Shown: positions 1 through 7,729 of the stretch, piece after piece
Position numbering within the stretch: position 1 is the first letter of the stretch
Layout of the letters: every line of letters starts with the position of its first letter
The notes under the pieces: model-generated
What the model was told of the DNA's origin: nothing
The model's database searches: none
What the model saw: the letters and a program-made list of their open reading frames with translations, nothing else
Origin: a virus
Virus record (IMG/VR): IMGVR_UViG_3300031707_002291
Location: 1 to 60,828 of that record
DNA length: 60,828 nucleotides
Direction: 5' to 3' (one strand)
Program-made: the position numbers and the translations under genes

Positions 1-127
1 ACCAACGCGCCGTCGGACGGGTCGGCCCCCGAGGCTCGCGCTGCCGTGACCGAAACCATGGACGCGATCGCCGCTGCCCTACAGCGCGGCGCCAACGCCC
101 AGGAAATGCAGGGCCTTCTGGAGGACC
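1..127. repeat. Terminal direct repeat, left copy (circular-assembly overlap)
   Basis: These 127 bases are identical to the last 127 bases of the window (60702-60828). The length equals a common assembler k-mer size, and the reading frame of the ChaB-domain prohead gene runs through the joined ends without a break. The simplest reading is an assembled circle of 60,701 bp and not a physical terminal repeat. Confidence 0.95.
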
Positions 128-453
128 TGACCGACGACCTCCGGCGATGTGTACCGGCGCCCGAGCCAGCGGGCGACGGCCAGAACCAGAACGTCCTGGT
201 GGCAATCCTAGGCAAGCTACAGACAATTGAGGACCGCATGGACGCTCCAGCAGAGCCAGCGCCGGCGGATGGGGAGGACCGTAGCGGCGGGCCGCCGGCC
301 GCCCCGCCCAGGCGTAAGGGCTTCTCGCCGCGACTCGACACCGACGTACTGAGCCAGCGCCGCCGGACCTCGCGGCCGGGCCAGTACGGATGGTCGCCGC
401 AGCAATTCGCGCACGGCGAACACAGGCGCGGCCAGAGTGACCTGCGGGCCTAA
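1..453 (+). CDS. ChaB-domain prohead/scaffold protein, 3' part (continues from 58551)
   Basis: This is the C-terminal part of the gene that begins at 58551 and passes through the circular junction. Base 1 is the first base of a codon and the stop is TAA at 451-453; the joined protein is about 867 residues. This tail is rich in Ala, Pro and Arg with charged helical stretches, as expected for a scaffold-like region that is not globular. It ends 17 bases before the major capsid gene, whose strong ribosome site (AAAGGAGGAGG) overlaps the stop. An internal ATG at 46 could initiate a shorter product, but the continuous frame makes that unnecessary. Confidence 0.85.
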   Translation, partial: TNAPSDGSAPEARAAVTETMDAIAAALQRGANAQEMQGLLEDLTDDLRRCVPAPEPAGDGQNQNVLVAILGKLQTIEDRMDAPAEPAPADGEDRSGGPPAAPPRRKGFSPRLDTDVLSQRRRTSRPGQYGWSPQQFAHGEHRRGQSDLRA

Positions 454-470
454 AGGAGGAGGCTAATATC

Positions 471-2009
471 ATGACGATGCGTTATGCGGGGCCGCCGTTT
501 GGGCCGCACCCCGCGCTTCGCACGCCCAACCTGTTCGGAGGTCCAGGCGTCGACCCGCGTTACTTCGGGTCCGGCGCCTACCGGACCATGAGCTTCTCGG
601 CCTGGAAGGAGCAGGAGGAGCTGATCGCCGCCCAGGAGGGCCGGCGGGCTCACATTCCGCCTACCGACCGCCAGGGGATTCCGAGGGACATCGCCCACGT
701 CGCCGACCCGGACGAGTTGCTGGCGTGGGCACAGGGCATCATCAAGCGTCACGCCGACACCGACCAGACCCAGAAGGCCGCGGCCGCGGTGGCGGCGAAG
801 ATGAGCGACGACTGGAAGCGGGCCGTCGCCTCGTCTGACCCCGAGGCCATCCGGGCCGTCGTGCGGGCGGCCGCCATGGAGCTTCGGGACACCGACCCCA
901 ACATCTGGCCGTCGCCGCCGGTCACGCCGGGCGACTTCCTGCTGGAGTTCGGCGTACCGATCGACCCGACTGAGCTGATCGTGCTGTGCGAGGAGCTTGG
1001 GCTCTACACGGCGCTACCAGAGATCACCAACGGGTCGGCCGTCGAGATCTACAGGGAAATGGACCAGCTCGAGTTCGCGTCGGGCTGCGACTCGTGCGCT
1101 TTCCCCAAGGGGGCGTGCCCGGAGGACTTCGTGCATGACACCGATGTCCTCTCCATGACGAAGCGTCACATCGGCGTCAAGAAGACCCTCAGCGAGTCGG
1201 ACATCCGGCACTCGATCGCCGGTATCGCCGGCGGCATGGGCGTGAACCAGCTCATCGGCGGGTTCAACGATCAGGGCCTGCCCGGCGAGAAGGACGTAGC
1301 CAGTCTCATCAGGGGCGGCGTCGCCGACCTGAAGGAGAAGGAACTCCGGCTGGCGATGATTCTCGTCCTGAATTGTTGGGATGACCTCATTGTCAACGGC
1401 GACAACTTCGCGAACCCGCTGGAGTTCGACGGCATCACCAACCTGATCACCGCCGCCAACGGCGCCCGCGCCTGTCCGGCGTGGATGTCGGGAACGTTCA
1501 GCGCGACCAACTTCGACCGCTTTATCGCCGGCGGGTGCTCGCACCCCCAGGCCATCATGGCGCACCCGACGGCGCTGGCCGAGATCGCGCTGGCCTACTA
1601 CTCCATCGGTAGCCAGACCGTGATGTTCGACAAGAACGAGGGGATCGTGCCCGGTCTCAACTTCGCGTCGCAGATCATGGCTGGAATCGGGCCGGTTGCT
1701 CTGATCGGGGACTCGCGCTTCCCGCGCCAGGACAACGGCAACGGAACGTTCGACACCATCGTCTACCCGGTCCGCCTGACCCACAACGGCGAGCCGCTCA
1801 TCTACAAGGCGACCCAGATCCCCTTGAGCGCCAAGGACCTGACGCCAGGGTGTACCTCGATCGCCTTCGAGATATGGGCGGTAACTGCGCTCGTTGTGAA
1901 GGCATTGTGTGCGCAGTCGCTCTGTTCGATGCGCTTCACCGGACTCGTGGATGATGGGTGTACCTACGTACATCCGTGCACCCCGACACGCCTACCGGGT
2001 GGCGACTAA
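471..2009 (+). CDS. Major capsid protein (candidate)
   Basis: A 512-residue protein directly after the ChaB/scaffold gene, at the usual place of the major capsid gene. The start is ATG 471 behind a near-perfect AAAGGAGGAGG site, implying high expression. The N-terminal third contains an extended arm and a helix-rich stretch. The middle has Gly/Asn-rich strands (FSATNFDRFIAGG) and the C-terminal half has PVALIGDSRFPRQDNGNGTFD, typical of HK97-fold capsid proteins in texture. The last ~50 residues contain four Cys in an unusual low-complexity tail, which could form disulfides or reflect a late sequence change. A strong terminator follows at 2039. Identification rests on position, size, expression signal and fold-like texture, not on a diagnostic motif. 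Confidence 0.72.
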   Translation: MTMRYAGPPFGPHPALRTPNLFGGPGVDPRYFGSGAYRTMSFSAWKEQEELIAAQEGRRAHIPPTDRQGIPRDIAHVADPDELLAWAQGIIKRHADTDQTQKAAAAVAAKMSDDWKRAVASSDPEAIRAVVRAAAMELRDTDPNIWPSPPVTPGDFLLEFGVPIDPTELIVLCEELGLYTALPEITNGSAVEIYREMDQLEFASGCDSCAFPKGACPEDFVHDTDVLSMTKRHIGVKKTLSESDIRHSIAGIAGGMGVNQLIGGFNDQGLPGEKDVASLIRGGVADLKEKELRLAMILVLNCWDDLIVNGDNFANPLEFDGITNLITAANGARACPAWMSGTFSATNFDRFIAGGCSHPQAIMAHPTALAEIALAYYSIGSQTVMFDKNEGIVPGLNFASQIMAGIGPVALIGDSRFPRQDNGNGTFDTIVYPVRLTHNGEPLIYKATQIPLSAKDLTPGCTSIAFEIWAVTALVVKALCAQSLCSMRFTGLVDDGCTYVHPCTPTRLPGGD

Positions 2010-2038
2010 CCCAGCCGCCTAGCCCCCAACAGGCCGGT

Positions 2039-2075
2039 GGGAGAGGCCCCGCAGGAATGCGGGGCTTCTCCCTTT
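2039..2075 (+). terminator. Intrinsic terminator after the capsid gene
   Basis: A 14-bp stem (2039-2052 with 2059-2072; one G-U pair, the rest Watson-Crick) encloses the 6-base loop AGGAAT and is followed by TTT. It lies 30 bases after the capsid stop and just before an independent promoter, so it separates capsid transcription from the HNH gene. Confidence 0.85.
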
Positions 2076-2080
2076 GTGTC

Positions 2081-2109
2081 TTGACCCCAATGGCCGTAGC
2101 GGCTACTAT
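2081..2109 (+). promoter_or_regulatory. Operator-type promoter P1 (HNH gene)
   Basis: -35 TTGACC (2081), 17-base spacer, -10 TACTAT (2104-2109). The spacer holds TGGCCGTAGCGGCTA, one change from the shared palindrome TAGCCGTANCGGCTA. The HNH start codon is only 7 bases after the -10 box, so the message would be leaderless or nearly so. Confidence 0.8.
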
Positions 2110-2116
2110 TACCCTA

Positions 2117-2815
2117 ATGACTCGCGATCGAGTTGCCAGGGCCGCCTACCAGAGAGGATATTTCCTACGAAATAAGGAACGGATCGGTGCTAACCGTCGA
2201 GCGCGCGACCTACCAAATAGGGACCGATTAGCGGCTCGCCAGAGACTTTGGCGCGAGGAACACCCAGGATACGACACCGTCTGCCAGACCAAGTTTCGAT
2301 GGGGCCTGCGGCGGGCGATGATTGCCGCCTACGGCGGCCGATGTGCCCATTGCGGGGAGGCAGACCGACCATTCCTTGTCCTCGATCACATGAATGGCGG
2401 GGGCAAGAAAGACAGACGGGGCTCCGGCGGGGCCAGAGGCGTCTGGATACGGTTGCGGCGCGAAGGGTGGCCACCTGGCTACCAGGTTCTCTGCGCCAAC
2501 TGCAACGCTGCCAAGCGGCGGATGGCGAACTGTGGTCGGTCGCGATCTGCATTAGGGTGGCAACGGTTACGAGGGCAGATGCTCGCAGCCTACGGCGGGG
2601 AATGCGTATGTTGCGGTGAGACCGACCCTCTGTCCCTAGAACTTGACCACATCAACGGTGGAGGAGGCAAAGAATACCGTGGGTCGGGCGGGCATGGCCC
2701 CACCTACCGCCGCCTCCGCCGCGAGGCCTGGCCGCCCGGATACCAAATCCTCTGTGCCAACTGCAACATGGCCAAGGAACGGCCAGGCGGTTGCCCCCAC
2801 CAGAGACAATCTTGA
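2117..2815 (+). CDS. HNH endonuclease with two tandem HNH modules
   Basis: A 232-residue protein with a duplicated HNH zinc-binding unit. Each unit has a CxxC (CAHC; CVCC), then LDHMNGGG or LDHINGGG carrying the catalytic-type His/Asn, then a second Cys pair in LCANCN. The two units span roughly residues 75-140 and 155-225 and are clearly copies of one another. The basic N-terminus (YFLRNKERIGANRRARD) may contact DNA. I chose ATG 2117 because the promoter -10 box ends at 2109; the open frame extends upstream to 1958 but that part overlaps the capsid gene and terminator. With its own terminator and promoter this is a moron-like insertion between late genes. A role as a free-standing homing nuclease is inferred. 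Confidence 0.82.
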   Translation: MTRDRVARAAYQRGYFLRNKERIGANRRARDLPNRDRLAARQRLWREEHPGYDTVCQTKFRWGLRRAMIAAYGGRCAHCGEADRPFLVLDHMNGGGKKDRRGSGGARGVWIRLRREGWPPGYQVLCANCNAAKRRMANCGRSRSALGWQRLRGQMLAAYGGECVCCGETDPLSLELDHINGGGGKEYRGSGGHGPTYRRLRREAWPPGYQILCANCNMAKERPGGCPHQRQS

Positions 2816-2840
2816 CACCCCCCGCGCCGTAGCGTACAGT
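2812..2840 (+). promoter_or_regulatory. Operator-type promoter P2 (partial palindrome)
   Basis: -35 TTGACA (2812-2817), 17-base spacer, -10 TACAGT (2835-2840). The spacer keeps only the core GCCGTAGCG of the shared palindrome. It would serve the gene at 2873, which has a good ribosome site (GGAAGGAGG). Confidence 0.6.
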
Positions 2841-2872
2841 CGGGCCAGCCTTGATAGCCGGAAGGAGGCCCC

Positions 2873-3451
2873 ATGCCAGGCGAAGATAAAGACCCCGCCC
2901 AGGACCCGGCAGCCGACGAGGCCGGCGTCCTACTAGAAGCCCCCTCCACCCTCGAGCCGACCCTACAGGCCCTGACCCGCGCGTTCGAGTCCTTTGTCAG
3001 CACCGTACGGGTGCCGGCCGACCTTTCGCCTTACCGTTCGATCACAGCCGCCCGCGGCCTACAGGAGTGCCAGGCCATGCTGGACGGCGGCTGGGATATC
3101 GTTCACGCCGACTTCTGCGAGGAGGTTCGGCGCCGGAGCGGCGTAGGGCGCCAGGCGGCCGTTCTGGCCTGGACGCCCTATTTCATCATGGGGCGGCGCG
3201 AGACCCTTCTGGCCAAGGATAAGGCCGCCATCGTCCAGGCCGACGACCAGCGGGCCATGAATGCTGGCGTGCCGATGCGCGAGGGCGACGACGAGGAGGT
3301 CGACCAGGACCCCGCCGGGGACACCACGCCCCCGCCCGCTGCCGCCGGCGCGCCGCCGGCCAATCCGGCCACGCCGCGCGGGCGCCATGTAACGGCTCAG
3401 GGGCCGAGGTCGATTGGGGCAGAGGGCCAGGGAGCGCTAGTGGGGCGATAG
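2873..3451 (+). CDS. Hypothetical protein, possible head/neck accessory protein
   Basis: A 192-residue protein not recognised as a family. Residues 1-40 are acidic and disordered. Residues 40-125 look folded and helical (RSITAARGLQECQAMLDGGW; VGRQAAVLAWTPYFIMG). The rest is an Ala/Pro-rich tail. The start is ATG 2873 after GGAAGGAGG. It has its own promoter and stands first in a short run with two small genes. Position after the capsid gene suggests a virion role, but nothing in the sequence fixes it. Confidence 0.65.
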   Translation: MPGEDKDPAQDPAADEAGVLLEAPSTLEPTLQALTRAFESFVSTVRVPADLSPYRSITAARGLQECQAMLDGGWDIVHADFCEEVRRRSGVGRQAAVLAWTPYFIMGRRETLLAKDKAAIVQADDQRAMNAGVPMREGDDEEVDQDPAGDTTPPPAAAGAPPANPATPRGRHVTAQGPRSIGAEGQGALVGR

Positions 3452-3452
3452 G

Positions 3453-3662
3453 GTGACGGTTCGACTACGGTATCGCCGCTCCGGCCCGGCGACCGTGGGA
3501 GCCAAGACCAGGCTACCCAGCGGCAAGACCTACCGTGTAGCCATCTTCGGCCGGCGGACCATCGACGTAGAGGAGGAGGACGTGGACGTCCTCCTCGCCT
3601 TCAAGGGCGAGTGCTGCGCCGGCGGCCGGGGGAAGACCCCGCTGTTCGAGCGCGACGAATAG
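3453..3662 (+). CDS. Small hypothetical protein
   Basis: A 69-residue protein beginning with GTG, one base after the preceding stop. It has a beta-like basic N-terminal half (VRLRYRRSGPATVGAK) and a short acidic run EEEDVDVLL. Size and place fit a small neck or head-decoration protein, but no family is recognised. Confidence 0.6.
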   Translation: MTVRLRYRRSGPATVGAKTRLPSGKTYRVAIFGRRTIDVEEEDVDVLLAFKGECCAGGRGKTPLFERDE

Positions 3663-3673
3663 GAGGCATCACC

Positions 3674-3859
3674 GTGTCGGTAGAGCTAGGCGTAAGGGTT
3701 CGCGAGAAGGTGACGGGCGCAGAGGGGGTCGTCGTCGGCAGGGCCGAGTACCTATACGGGTCTTCGTGCGTCCTCCTTCAGCCCGAGAACCTGAAGGATG
3801 GGGCGCCGGTCAAGGCTCAGTGGCTGGAGGAGGCCCAGGTAGAGGCCCTACCTGCCTAG
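3674..3859 (+). CDS. Small SH3-like hypothetical protein
   Basis: A 61-residue protein from GTG 3674, chosen because AGGAGG lies at the right distance; the frame is open further upstream but overlaps the previous gene. The pattern GVRVREKVTGAEGVVVGRAEYLYG resembles small beta-barrel (SH3- or KOW-like) proteins. The function is unknown. Confidence 0.6.
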   Translation: MSVELGVRVREKVTGAEGVVVGRAEYLYGSSCVLLQPENLKDGAPVKAQWLEEAQVEALPA

Positions 3860-3874
3860 TCGGCCGGGCCCATC

Positions 3875-4825
3875 ATGCCGGCCACGGTCTACCTTCTCGA
3901 CATGCGATGGGGGCTGGGCGACGTGCTGTGCTGCACGCCGGCGGTACGGGCTCTCCGCGAGCGCGAGCCGGAAGCCACGATCCTCTTTCGTACTATTACG
4001 AAGGGGCGGCACCGCGTAGAGTACGACCCGCCAGGCAGCCCGCCGGGTAGCGGCGGCGCGCCTGACGAGATGCTCTGGTACAACCCCTACATTGCCCGAA
4101 TCCTTGACGTAGACGAGCGCGCGCCGGCCGGCGTTGCGGCGACCGAGCTCTACTACGTCAAGTATGGCGGGCCGCCGCTGGATAGACCGCTCCAGGGTCG
4201 CTACTTCGACTGCCTGGGGCTACCGTGGCCCGAGCGCTTTGACCTCGACTACTACATTCAGGATTTCGAGAGGGCCGACGCTGCCACCCTTCTCCAGCAG
4301 CAGGGCGGCAGCGCCCCGTACTGTGTCCTGACGCCGCGCGTGGGCTGGCCAGGCAAGATGTGGAGCGACGAGGGCTGGACCTACATCATCGGCCGGCTAC
4401 GCGAGTTCGGCTGGACGCCGGTAGTGATGGCGGGCCGCCGGCTACAGGGCCGGCCATGGGCCGACGCCGTGAACCTATCCGGCACGCTTGACGTCCGCGA
4501 GACCGCCGGCGTGCTCGACGCCTGCGAGGCGATGGTCTGCACCGAGGGCGGCCTGGCCCACCTGCGCTTCGCCCTGGGGAAGCCGGCCGTGGTCCTGACC
4601 TGCGCTACCTCCTACAAGGTCCAGGTCTGGGCGCCGCCCGAGCTCGTAACCGAGGTCCGGCATGCCCAATGGTGCGAGCCCTGCATGTGGCGCTTCGGCC
4701 ACGTCGAGGGCCGGCCCAGCACACCGCCAGGAAACACCCACGATTGCCCGCGCGGCATAACGCTCCGCGATCTGTCGGGCGACGCCGTCTGGGCCGTACT
4801 GCGGGAAAGGCTTTATGGGACGTAG
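3875..4825 (+). CDS. Glycosyltransferase family 9 (heptosyltransferase-like)
   Basis: A 316-residue GT-B enzyme. The N-terminal RWGLGDVLCCTPAVRALRE matches the GT9 opening motif, in which the GD-loop contacts the donor. The C-terminal half carries VCTEGGLAHLRFALGKPAVVL, the GT9 nucleotide-sugar signature region (usually D/E-GG-xxH). GT9 enzymes known from lipopolysaccharide synthesis transfer heptose from ADP-heptose. This matters here because the same genome carries an HldE-like kinase and adenylyltransferase at 47100-48487. A Cys-rich C-terminus (WCEPCMW and a later Cys) is unusual. First gene of the glycan block; donor and acceptor are inferred. Confidence 0.82.
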   Translation: MPATVYLLDMRWGLGDVLCCTPAVRALREREPEATILFRTITKGRHRVEYDPPGSPPGSGGAPDEMLWYNPYIARILDVDERAPAGVAATELYYVKYGGPPLDRPLQGRYFDCLGLPWPERFDLDYYIQDFERADAATLLQQQGGSAPYCVLTPRVGWPGKMWSDEGWTYIIGRLREFGWTPVVMAGRRLQGRPWADAVNLSGTLDVRETAGVLDACEAMVCTEGGLAHLRFALGKPAVVLTCATSYKVQVWAPPELVTEVRHAQWCEPCMWRFGHVEGRPSTPPGNTHDCPRGITLRDLSGDAVWAVLRERLYGT

Positions 4826-4841
4826 CCGATACGGTTATAAT
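4812..4841 (+). promoter_or_regulatory. Operator-type promoter P3
   Basis: Weak -35 TTTATG (4812), 18-base spacer, perfect -10 TATAAT (4836-4841). The spacer has TAGCCGATACGGTTA, a two- to three-base variant of the shared palindrome. It overlaps the end of the GT9 gene and reads into the gene at 4861. Confidence 0.7.
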
Positions 4842-4860
4842 CCGGTCCAGGGGTGGCGAG

Positions 4861-5433
4861 ATGAGACTCAAGTTCTGGCATAATCGAACAAAAGTGGGGA
4901 AGCCCTACAGTTGGTCCTTTAGGTCTCGACCAGTCCTGTTCCCTAAGTCCTGGGGCAATCAGCGCATGGGAGCCACTCCAATACGTCACTCTTATGGCCC
5001 CAATGATAGTCGCCTGGAGGACGGCGGCCGCCTGAGCGGCATTGAGAAGCATTTTATGGACGCGCAGGGCGAGAAGGGCCTATTTGTCATGCGTTTCCTA
5101 TTTTTTGATCTAGAACAAGCGGTCGCGTATTACATGGATTTGCTTATGCAGCAGTGCGGGCGTCTCTTAGAGGGCAATGATTCGCTCGCGGAGCGGGTTC
5201 GCAGTCTGCGATTGGAAGACCGGGCCTCATGGCGGGTGATCGCTGAGACCATCCACGAGGAAGGGGACGGCCAATGGAATCCGCCATTCAATCAGTTTGC
5301 CGGACTGGCCCTTTGTTTACTGGTGGCCGACAGGGCCAGCGAGAGCGGCCTGGCACCGCCATGGAACGACCAACCTCTCCGCGAAGGTGAGGAGGCCGTT
5401 TGGCTGGCCCATTTAAAGGCGGCGACTCGATGA
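4861..5433 (+). CDS. Hypothetical protein in the glycan block
   Basis: A 190-residue protein of unrecognised family. ATG 4861 was chosen because promoter P3 ends at 4841; an upstream extension would run into the GT9 gene. The sequence has an N-terminal Lys/Arg/aromatic stretch, a hydrophobic helix pair (FFDLEQAVAYYMDLLMQQCG) and a C-terminal helix (FAGLALCLLVADRA). Codon use is less GC-biased than its neighbours, suggesting later acquisition. Its stop overlaps the next start (ATGA). Confidence 0.65.
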   Translation: MRLKFWHNRTKVGKPYSWSFRSRPVLFPKSWGNQRMGATPIRHSYGPNDSRLEDGGRLSGIEKHFMDAQGEKGLFVMRFLFFDLEQAVAYYMDLLMQQCGRLLEGNDSLAERVRSLRLEDRASWRVIAETIHEEGDGQWNPPFNQFAGLALCLLVADRASESGLAPPWNDQPLREGEEAVWLAHLKAATR

Positions 5434-6452
5434 CTAAGCCGCCGCGGGTCCTGCACGTCTCCTGGCTGAAGCGCTCGGACGGCGAGACCGGGGGCGTGGA
5501 GAAGTTCGCCGCCTACCTGAAGGGCGCCCTGACCGAGCGCGGCTGGGAAGTCGTGGTGATTAGCTGGTCCGACATGCCGGGCCACGAGCGGTACGACAGG
5601 CAGAGCCTGGGGAATCCCGACAAAGCCTACATCCTCGGCCAGTGGCTGGACGGGCCGGCCTTCGGCGTCGGGTACGACATAGCCGTCAGCGACGGCTATT
5701 GGGGGATCGGGATCACGAGCCGGCCCGTCGTGCCGGTCGTCCACGGTACCTGGGCCGAGATGTTCGTGAGAATGGGGATGCGTCCGACCGACGAGGTCCA
5801 GCGCCAGGGAGAAGCCTTCAACGCTCCTAACGCCTATCCGGTTGCGTGTAGCGCCGCGTCGGCGCGCGAGCTCCGCCGGCACTACGGCCGGACCGCCGTG
5901 GCCACGATCCACCATGGGGTCGACCTTGCAGCCTTTCACCCTAGGGATGAACCGCTGCCGCCGGGCCCGCCGTGGATCGTGCTGGAGGCGGCCGGCCAGA
6001 ACGCCAAGAAGGGCGGGCGGGTCATGCCGGCGATCGCGGCGCTGCTAGGGAGCCCGTACCGGATCGACTACCTGAACGCCGGCGTCGGCCAGGAGCCCGA
6101 CGCCTTCCGGCGCGGCCACATGTTCCTACACCCGACCCGCCACGAGGGCAACGCCTATGCTTGCCTGGAGGCTCTAGCTACGGACCTGCCGATCGTGACG
6201 ACGCAGGCCGGCATTTTCGAGGACATTCCCTGGAGCGGTAGCGGCCAGACCGTGCTGGGGTATACTCTACCCGTAACGGCTAGGCCGGAGGACTTGGCGC
6301 ATGCAGTCCGCCAGCTCTGCCGCGATGTCGAGACGGGGAACATGCGAGGCATACCGCGCCGATGGGCCGAGACCAACGCCAACCTGACGGGCTTCGCCGA
6401 CCGCTGGGATCGGCTACTGCGGGAGATCGCCAGTGACCACGCGCCCTCTTGA
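5430..6452 (+). CDS. Glycosyltransferase, GT4-like
   Basis: A 340-residue GT-B enzyme. N-terminal VLHVSWLKRSDGETGGVEKFAAYL is the usual GT4 acceptor-side opening with a Gly-Gly-Val loop. The C-terminal donor half has HPTRHEGNAYACLEALATDLPIV, matching the GT4 pattern P-S/T-x-x-E-G-x-x-x-x-x-x-EA. ATG 5430 overlaps the previous stop by the ATGA arrangement. GT4 enzymes use nucleotide sugars with retention of configuration; the sugar cannot be read from sequence. Confidence 0.85.
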   Translation: MTKPPRVLHVSWLKRSDGETGGVEKFAAYLKGALTERGWEVVVISWSDMPGHERYDRQSLGNPDKAYILGQWLDGPAFGVGYDIAVSDGYWGIGITSRPVVPVVHGTWAEMFVRMGMRPTDEVQRQGEAFNAPNAYPVACSAASARELRRHYGRTAVATIHHGVDLAAFHPRDEPLPPGPPWIVLEAAGQNAKKGGRVMPAIAALLGSPYRIDYLNAGVGQEPDAFRRGHMFLHPTRHEGNAYACLEALATDLPIVTTQAGIFEDIPWSGSGQTVLGYTLPVTARPEDLAHAVRQLCRDVETGNMRGIPRRWAETNANLTGFADRWDRLLREIASDHAPS

Positions 6453-7386
6453 CCATACGCCTACCGGCCTCGTCAACTTTGACGCGGCCTACGCTGCCCT
6501 TGCCCTCGCCAGCACGATTGACGAGGCGCGCGAGATTAGGAACGCGGCGGTCGCCTTCCACGTCTACGCCAAGCAAGCTGGCCTCTCTCTGGAAATGCAG
6601 AACAAGGCCGCTGAGATCAAGTTGCGCGCCGAGAGGCGCTGCGGGGAACTCCTGGGGGAGATGGCGGAGAGGGGCGAGAGGGCTACCGATGGCAAACCAT
6701 CACAGGACGTTATGGTTTCACCCCCAACCCTGGCCGATCTCGGCGTCGAACCGATGCAGTCCTCCCGATGGCAAAAGCTGGCGGCCATTCCCGCGCCGGC
6801 CTTCGAGCGCTACATCGCCGACAAGCGGGACAGTGCCCAGGAGATCACCACCGCCGGGTTGCTGGCGCGGGGCGACAACCGGCCAGTCCTGTCCTCAGAA
6901 TCCTACGAATGGTACACGCCAGCCCTCTATGTCCAGGCGGCCCGCCGCGTCCTGGGCGGTATCGATCTAGATCCTGCCTCCTGTGATCGAGCCAACGAGA
7001 TCGTCAGGGCCGATGTCTACTTCACCCGCGAAGACGACGGCCTGGCCCATGACTGGCGGGGCCGCATCTGGTTGAACCCGCCCTACGGTGGGGCGCAAGC
7101 CGCCTTCACCGATCATCTGGTCGCCGAATATGAACGTGGCCACATCCTGGCGGCAATCCTTCTCGTCAATTCCCACGCGACCGACACGGACTGGTTCCAA
7201 CCTTTGTGGGACCACCTCCTTTGTTTCTCAGAGGGGCGCATCAACTTCATCGGCCCAACTGGAGAGATCGAGTCCGGTTCGACGCATGGCAGCGTGTTCG
7301 CCTACCTGGGTCCTGACCGTGCCGCCTTCGCTGGCCAATTCCGCGACTTCGGCGCAATCGTCGAGAGATATCATGACGATTCGTGA
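6433..7386 (+). CDS. DNA N6-adenine methyltransferase (phage Dam-like)
   Basis: A 317-residue protein starting with GTG inside the end of the GT4 gene. The N-terminal ~130 residues (AAEIKLRAERRCGELLGEM) match the helical lead domain seen in many phage and plasmid adenine methyltransferases. The catalytic part begins near ESYEWYTPALYV, continues with GGIDLDPASCD and has WLNPPYGG as motif IV (N-P-P-Y). It probably methylates adenine in phage DNA for restriction avoidance. The start of a PD-(D/E)XK-like gene overlaps its end. Confidence 0.85.
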   Translation: MTTRPLDHTPTGLVNFDAAYAALALASTIDEAREIRNAAVAFHVYAKQAGLSLEMQNKAAEIKLRAERRCGELLGEMAERGERATDGKPSQDVMVSPPTLADLGVEPMQSSRWQKLAAIPAPAFERYIADKRDSAQEITTAGLLARGDNRPVLSSESYEWYTPALYVQAARRVLGGIDLDPASCDRANEIVRADVYFTREDDGLAHDWRGRIWLNPPYGGAQAAFTDHLVAEYERGHILAAILLVNSHATDTDWFQPLWDHLLCFSEGRINFIGPTGEIESGSTHGSVFAYLGPDRAAFAGQFRDFGAIVERYHDDS

Positions 7387-7729
7387 CCTCGACAAGTACG
7401 TGGCCCGGCTGTGGGATTGGGGGTTTCTAGACCAATGCTTCGGTGCCACCGGCATCAGGGTCTCGGACCTAGATGGCATCGTCGAGAGAAACGGCCGGTT
7501 CTTGGTAATCGAGGCTAAGGGGACGGGGCAAGCCGTTCCTGTCGGACAGGCGCGCCTGTTCAGGGCCTTCGTCAATACGGGCCTGTTCACGGTTCTTGTC
7601 CTTTGGGGCGAGACGAACAAACCAGCCAGAATGTCGGCCTTCCCAGGGCCAGCAACGGCTTGCACGACGGCCGACATTCTGGACTTTGTAACGGTCTGGT
7701 TTCAATATGCGGATGAGGCCAGGCCATGA
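7373..7729 (+). CDS. PD-(D/E)XK-superfamily nuclease-like protein
   Basis: A 118-residue protein starting at ATG 7373, overlapping the methyltransferase end by 14 bases. It has the compact nuclease-like order DLDGIVERNGRFLVIEAKGTG: an Asp, then E-x-K, followed by a Gln in VGQARLF, as in VRR-type or RecB-type folds. Similar small proteins occur in actinophages without known activity. Tight coupling to a DNA methyltransferase invites a modification-linked role, but that is inference. Confidence 0.65.
   Translation: MTIRDLDKYVARLWDWGFLDQCFGATGIRVSDLDGIVERNGRFLVIEAKGTGQAVPVGQARLFRAFVNTGLFTVLVLWGETNKPARMSAFPGPATACTTADILDFVTVWFQYADEARP

Noticed and set aside
1014-1973. Long - strand frame opposite the capsid gene
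   Set aside because: GC-rich codon shadow; the + frame has a strong ribosome site and protein-like composition.
1958-2116. Upstream start for the HNH gene at 1958
   Set aside because: It overlaps the capsid end, terminator and promoter P1; the -10 box at 2104-2109 makes ATG 2117 the natural start.
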